Of a stretch of DNA of 64,000 bases, positions 61,931 to 64,000 are shown in pieces (position 1 is the first letter of the stretch; every line of letters starts with the position of its first letter). The DNA lies in assembly GCA_013141065.1 (NCBI GenBank), contig JABFRR010000001.1, positions 174,633-238,632 of the forward strand, given 5' to 3'. Made by a program: the position numbers and the translations under genes. A model generated the notes under the pieces. It was not told the DNA's origin. It made no database searches and saw nothing but the letters and a program-made list of their open reading frames with translations. The DNA is from Bacteriovoracaceae bacterium. Lineage in GTDB: Bacteria; Bdellovibrionota; Bacteriovoracia; Bacteriovoracales; Bacteriovoracaceae.

Positions 61931-63256
61931 ATGATTTTTAATCAAGGTACCTCAAAAGGATATAAAAGAACTATCACTGTCTTGTTTAGCCTGATTTTTT
62001 TCTTAATTACAATTGAATTAGGTATGCGTTTTACAGGAACAATGATTCTTTTTACACAGGATAGTCGTAATAATATTTTACTTGATGATAAAAATTTAAT
62101 TAGGATTTTAACGGTTGGAGAATCGACCACTGCGGATATCTTTTCGGGAAGTATGCTCTCGTGGCCTAGGCAATTAGAAAAGCTATTAAATAGCAACGGT
62201 AAAAAATTTCGTGTTTATAATGTAGGCTTGACAGCAACTACAACTGGTCAGATTTTAGCACGTCTTCCAGATCAACTTGAATTCTATAAGCCCCATATTG
62301 TAATCACAATGATGGGAATTAATGACCCGAGTACCTATTGGCTTTCACCTGCAGATTCAAATTTAATCCAAAATCTACGACTATTTAAACTTGCGAAAAC
62401 AACTTATAAAAATTTTCTCAAATTGCTAAAAAATCAGCCTACCTTTATTAATGGATATTACGATCTTGAAGGTTACGAAAATATTGTTAAACAACTTGAG
62501 TTGCAAGAATTCTCTCAAGTACGTCCCCAGATTGAAAAAAAAATTAGAGGACTCTCTTCCATTGAAAGAGGGAAGATTTTATTCTTTCTTGGTAATAAAA
62601 TCTCCCATGGAGTAGAAGTTATTTCAAAAAGAACAGCAAACTCACGGCTACTTCTTCGCTGGTCTTTGGAAGAATATTTTCTAATTAAAAATGCCTTAGC
62701 ATCTTATATTTACACGGCCAGATTTGAAAATATCCAAGATTGCTTTCCTTTAACAAAAAAATTTCTCGATCTTGGGGGAGAATTAGATGATATATTATTA
62801 TCAAATTTAGAATATTGTGTTGAGAATGCTGCTTCATCTGAGAAAAGCCGTTGGATGAATCTGTTGAAAAATAATCCGTTGGAGCTTCAGATAAAGCCAG
62901 TTATCTCAATAGTTCAACAAACACGTGAAAATTATCTTATGGCCCATGCTTTGCTGAAGAAAAATTCCATTAAACATATAGCAATGGAATACCCGTTAAC
63001 CTCTATTGCTGGACTAAAGGCTTTTTTTAGTGCAGATGGTAAGATTAAAAAAGAGTATGATGATATAATATTCGCAGAAAATATCGATAACTTTCAGAGT
63101 TTGCTTAAGATACATCCTTACGAGTATCTTTTTACTGATAGATTTGCGGATTATTTTGGTCACACTACAGATGTCGGCCACTCTTTAATAGCTCAGTCTG
63201 CTCAAAAAGCTACCATGGTTCTAGTTAAAAACTTAAATTCATCCAATAGTTTTTAG
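61931..63256 (+). CDS. Membrane-anchored SGNH-type hydrolase-like protein
   Basis: A 441-residue protein with one N-terminal membrane helix (ITVLFSLIFFLITIELGM). It has the SGNH blocks: TVGESTTAD with nucleophile S65 (residues ~61-69), TMMGINDPSTYW (GxND) near 127-137 and FGHTTDVGHSLIA (D-x2-H) near the C-terminus. The ~270 residues between the GxND block and the final block form a helical insertion not typical of the family. Such enzymes de-esterify cell-wall or surface glycans. It overlaps the converging gene at 63,225 by 32 bases. Confidence 0.75.
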   Translation: MIFNQGTSKGYKRTITVLFSLIFFLITIELGMRFTGTMILFTQDSRNNILLDDKNLIRILTVGESTTADIFSGSMLSWPRQLEKLLNSNGKKFRVYNVGLTATTTGQILARLPDQLEFYKPHIVITMMGINDPSTYWLSPADSNLIQNLRLFKLAKTTYKNFLKLLKNQPTFINGYYDLEGYENIVKQLELQEFSQVRPQIEKKIRGLSSIERGKILFFLGNKISHGVEVISKRTANSRLLLRWSLEEYFLIKNALASYIYTARFENIQDCFPLTKKFLDLGGELDDILLSNLEYCVENAASSEKSRWMNLLKNNPLELQIKPVISIVQQTRENYLMAHALLKKNSIKHIAMEYPLTSIAGLKAFFSADGKIKKEYDDIIFAENIDNFQSLLKIHPYEYLFTDRFADYFGHTTDVGHSLIAQSAQKATMVLVKNLNSSNSF

Positions 63257-64000
63257 AATCATCGGTCTTAGCTTTATTAAGTCTTTCAAGCAGGCTCGAT
63301 TGAGCGTTGGCAGGAAGATTGGAGCTTCCTATGAGGCTTAAAGCTTCAACTTGTTGTCCCTCTGCTTCAAGTGCTTTAATTAGATAATAATAAGCAGTAG
63401 GTGATTCTGGAAACTCTTCAAGAAGTGTTTGTGCACTTTCTCTCACTGCTTCATAATCATTTTTAGCCATCATGCGCATAAAAGGTATTTCAACTAGCTC
63501 TTCGTTTATAATGGGAGGCGAGTTTTGAGAGACTAAGTCAAGATCAGCATTTAATTTTTCTTCTTGTTCCGTAAGAGATTGTATTTTTAAAATGACACTC
63601 TCATATTCAGGAGTATCTTCAAGCAGATCTGGCAATTGAGAATTGAGGTTTTCACGCTCCAATTCAAGATTTTCAATTTGACTCTCAAAATTCATTATTT
63701 CGTTGTTAGTTGTAGCCATGACAAATGCTTCTCGTCTGCCAATTGATTCATTTTCCAAATTGAATTGAGACATGCTTCCGAGAAGGGATTCGATTTCGTC
63801 ATCACTTACTTCATGGTCAAATTTTCCTTCTAGGGTGAGTAGTGAAATTAACTTAGCCTTGTAAGAACTATAACTATTGGGCTCACGAGAAATAATCTCA
63901 TTGGCAATGTCGATATTTTTATAGAGTTCTTTTTCATTAAGTGTTTTGACTATTTTCATTTGATTTTTTAATAAATTAGCTAAGTCTGAAGTATCAAGAT
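63225..64000 (-). CDS. TPR-like coiled-coil protein (5' end outside window)
   Basis: The frame is open from 63,225 to the right window edge (an in-frame ATG is at 63,959 but codons continue upstream without a stop: LDTSDLANLLKNQ). The visible part has helix-turn-helix repeats (LISLLTLEGKFDHEVSDDEIESLL, YEAVRESAQTLLEEFPESPTAYYYLIKALEAEGQQVEAL), two of which resemble TPR motifs, and a coiled coil (ESQIENLELERENLNSQLPDLLED). It probably mediates protein contacts. Converges with the SGNH gene. Confidence 0.6.
   Translation of the reverse strand, partial: LDTSDLANLLKNQMKIVKTLNEKELYKNIDIANEIISREPNSYSSYKAKLISLLTLEGKFDHEVSDDEIESLLGSMSQFNLENESIGRREAFVMATTNNEIMNFESQIENLELERENLNSQLPDLLEDTPEYESVILKIQSLTEQEEKLNADLDLVSQNSPPIINEELVEIPFMRMMAKNDYEAVRESAQTLLEEFPESPTAYYYLIKALEAEGQQVEALSLIGSSNLPANAQSSLLERLNKAKTDDSKNYWMNLSF

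Noticed and set aside
1..64000. Retron or diversity-generating retroelement
   Set aside because: No reverse transcriptase motif (YxDD) is encoded in any long frame, so the RhuM variable patch is not explained this way.

Overview
The window is AT-rich (roughly one third G+C by eye), Gram-negative in character (O-antigen genes, Sec signal peptides, lipoboxes) and accessory throughout. The mix of a replication-relaxation family protein, short toxin-antitoxin modules, IS110/IS1111 elements and many secreted proteins of unknown function suggests a member of the Bdellovibrionota, possibly the Bacteriovorax/Peredibacter side. That assignment is an inference from gene content, not from a marker gene. 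I see no rRNA or tRNA gene.

Region 1 (1-20,170) is a surface-polysaccharide (O-antigen) locus. It holds GDP-fucose synthesis (Gmd end, Fcl), a Wzx flippase, a Wzy-like polymerase, several glycosyltransferases, methyltransferases, a B12/radical-SAM enzyme, a cupin, and an FnlA-reductase-FnlC-WbuB block typical of UDP-L-FucNAc synthesis and transfer. It is partly decayed: an acyltransferase gene is split by an IS630 element, and a large membrane-protein gene is broken around a pentanucleotide microsatellite.

Region 2 (20,171-44,936) is the most striking part. What should be the end of the same O-antigen operon (a WbpV-like epimerase, an initiating sugar-phosphate transferase and WbpM) has been pulled apart by an array of small gene cassettes. 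Each cassette ends, usually within about 0-15 bases of its last stop codon and on the same strand, in a 20-base repeat with consensus GTGCCAGCAGACTTAGGGTA. I count 26 copies, 22 on the plus strand and 4 on the minus strand. The cargo is mostly toxin-antitoxin or abortive-infection-like: Fic, two RhuM, a HEPN Abi protein with a probable RNA partner, three BrnT/BrnA pairs, several HigB/HigA or RelE/Xre pairs, and DUF4160/DUF2442. One 4.4-kb cassette is different: a small exported peptide, a peptide-type substrate-binding lipoprotein-like protein, a YcaO enzyme and a split sensor kinase, which looks like an undescribed peptide-signalling or RiPP-like system. The layout resembles a toxin-antitoxin-rich integron array, but the repeat is not a canonical attC and no integrase is present here. 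An IS110/IS1111 element sits precisely inside one repeat.

Region 3 (44,937-57,310) is a mobile region: a broken IS66 transposase, an island with a large serine recombinase, a replication-relaxation protein, an AAA+ ATPase preceded by iteron-like motifs, a stand-alone HsdR-N-like nuclease, a DUF2971 protein and small lipoproteins, and a second, broken IS1111-type element.

Region 4 (57,311-64,000) holds a coiled-coil membrane protein, a two-gene operon for secreted proteins of unknown function, a HigB/HigA pair without the array repeat, an SGNH-type hydrolase and the end of a tetratricopeptide-like protein running off the window.
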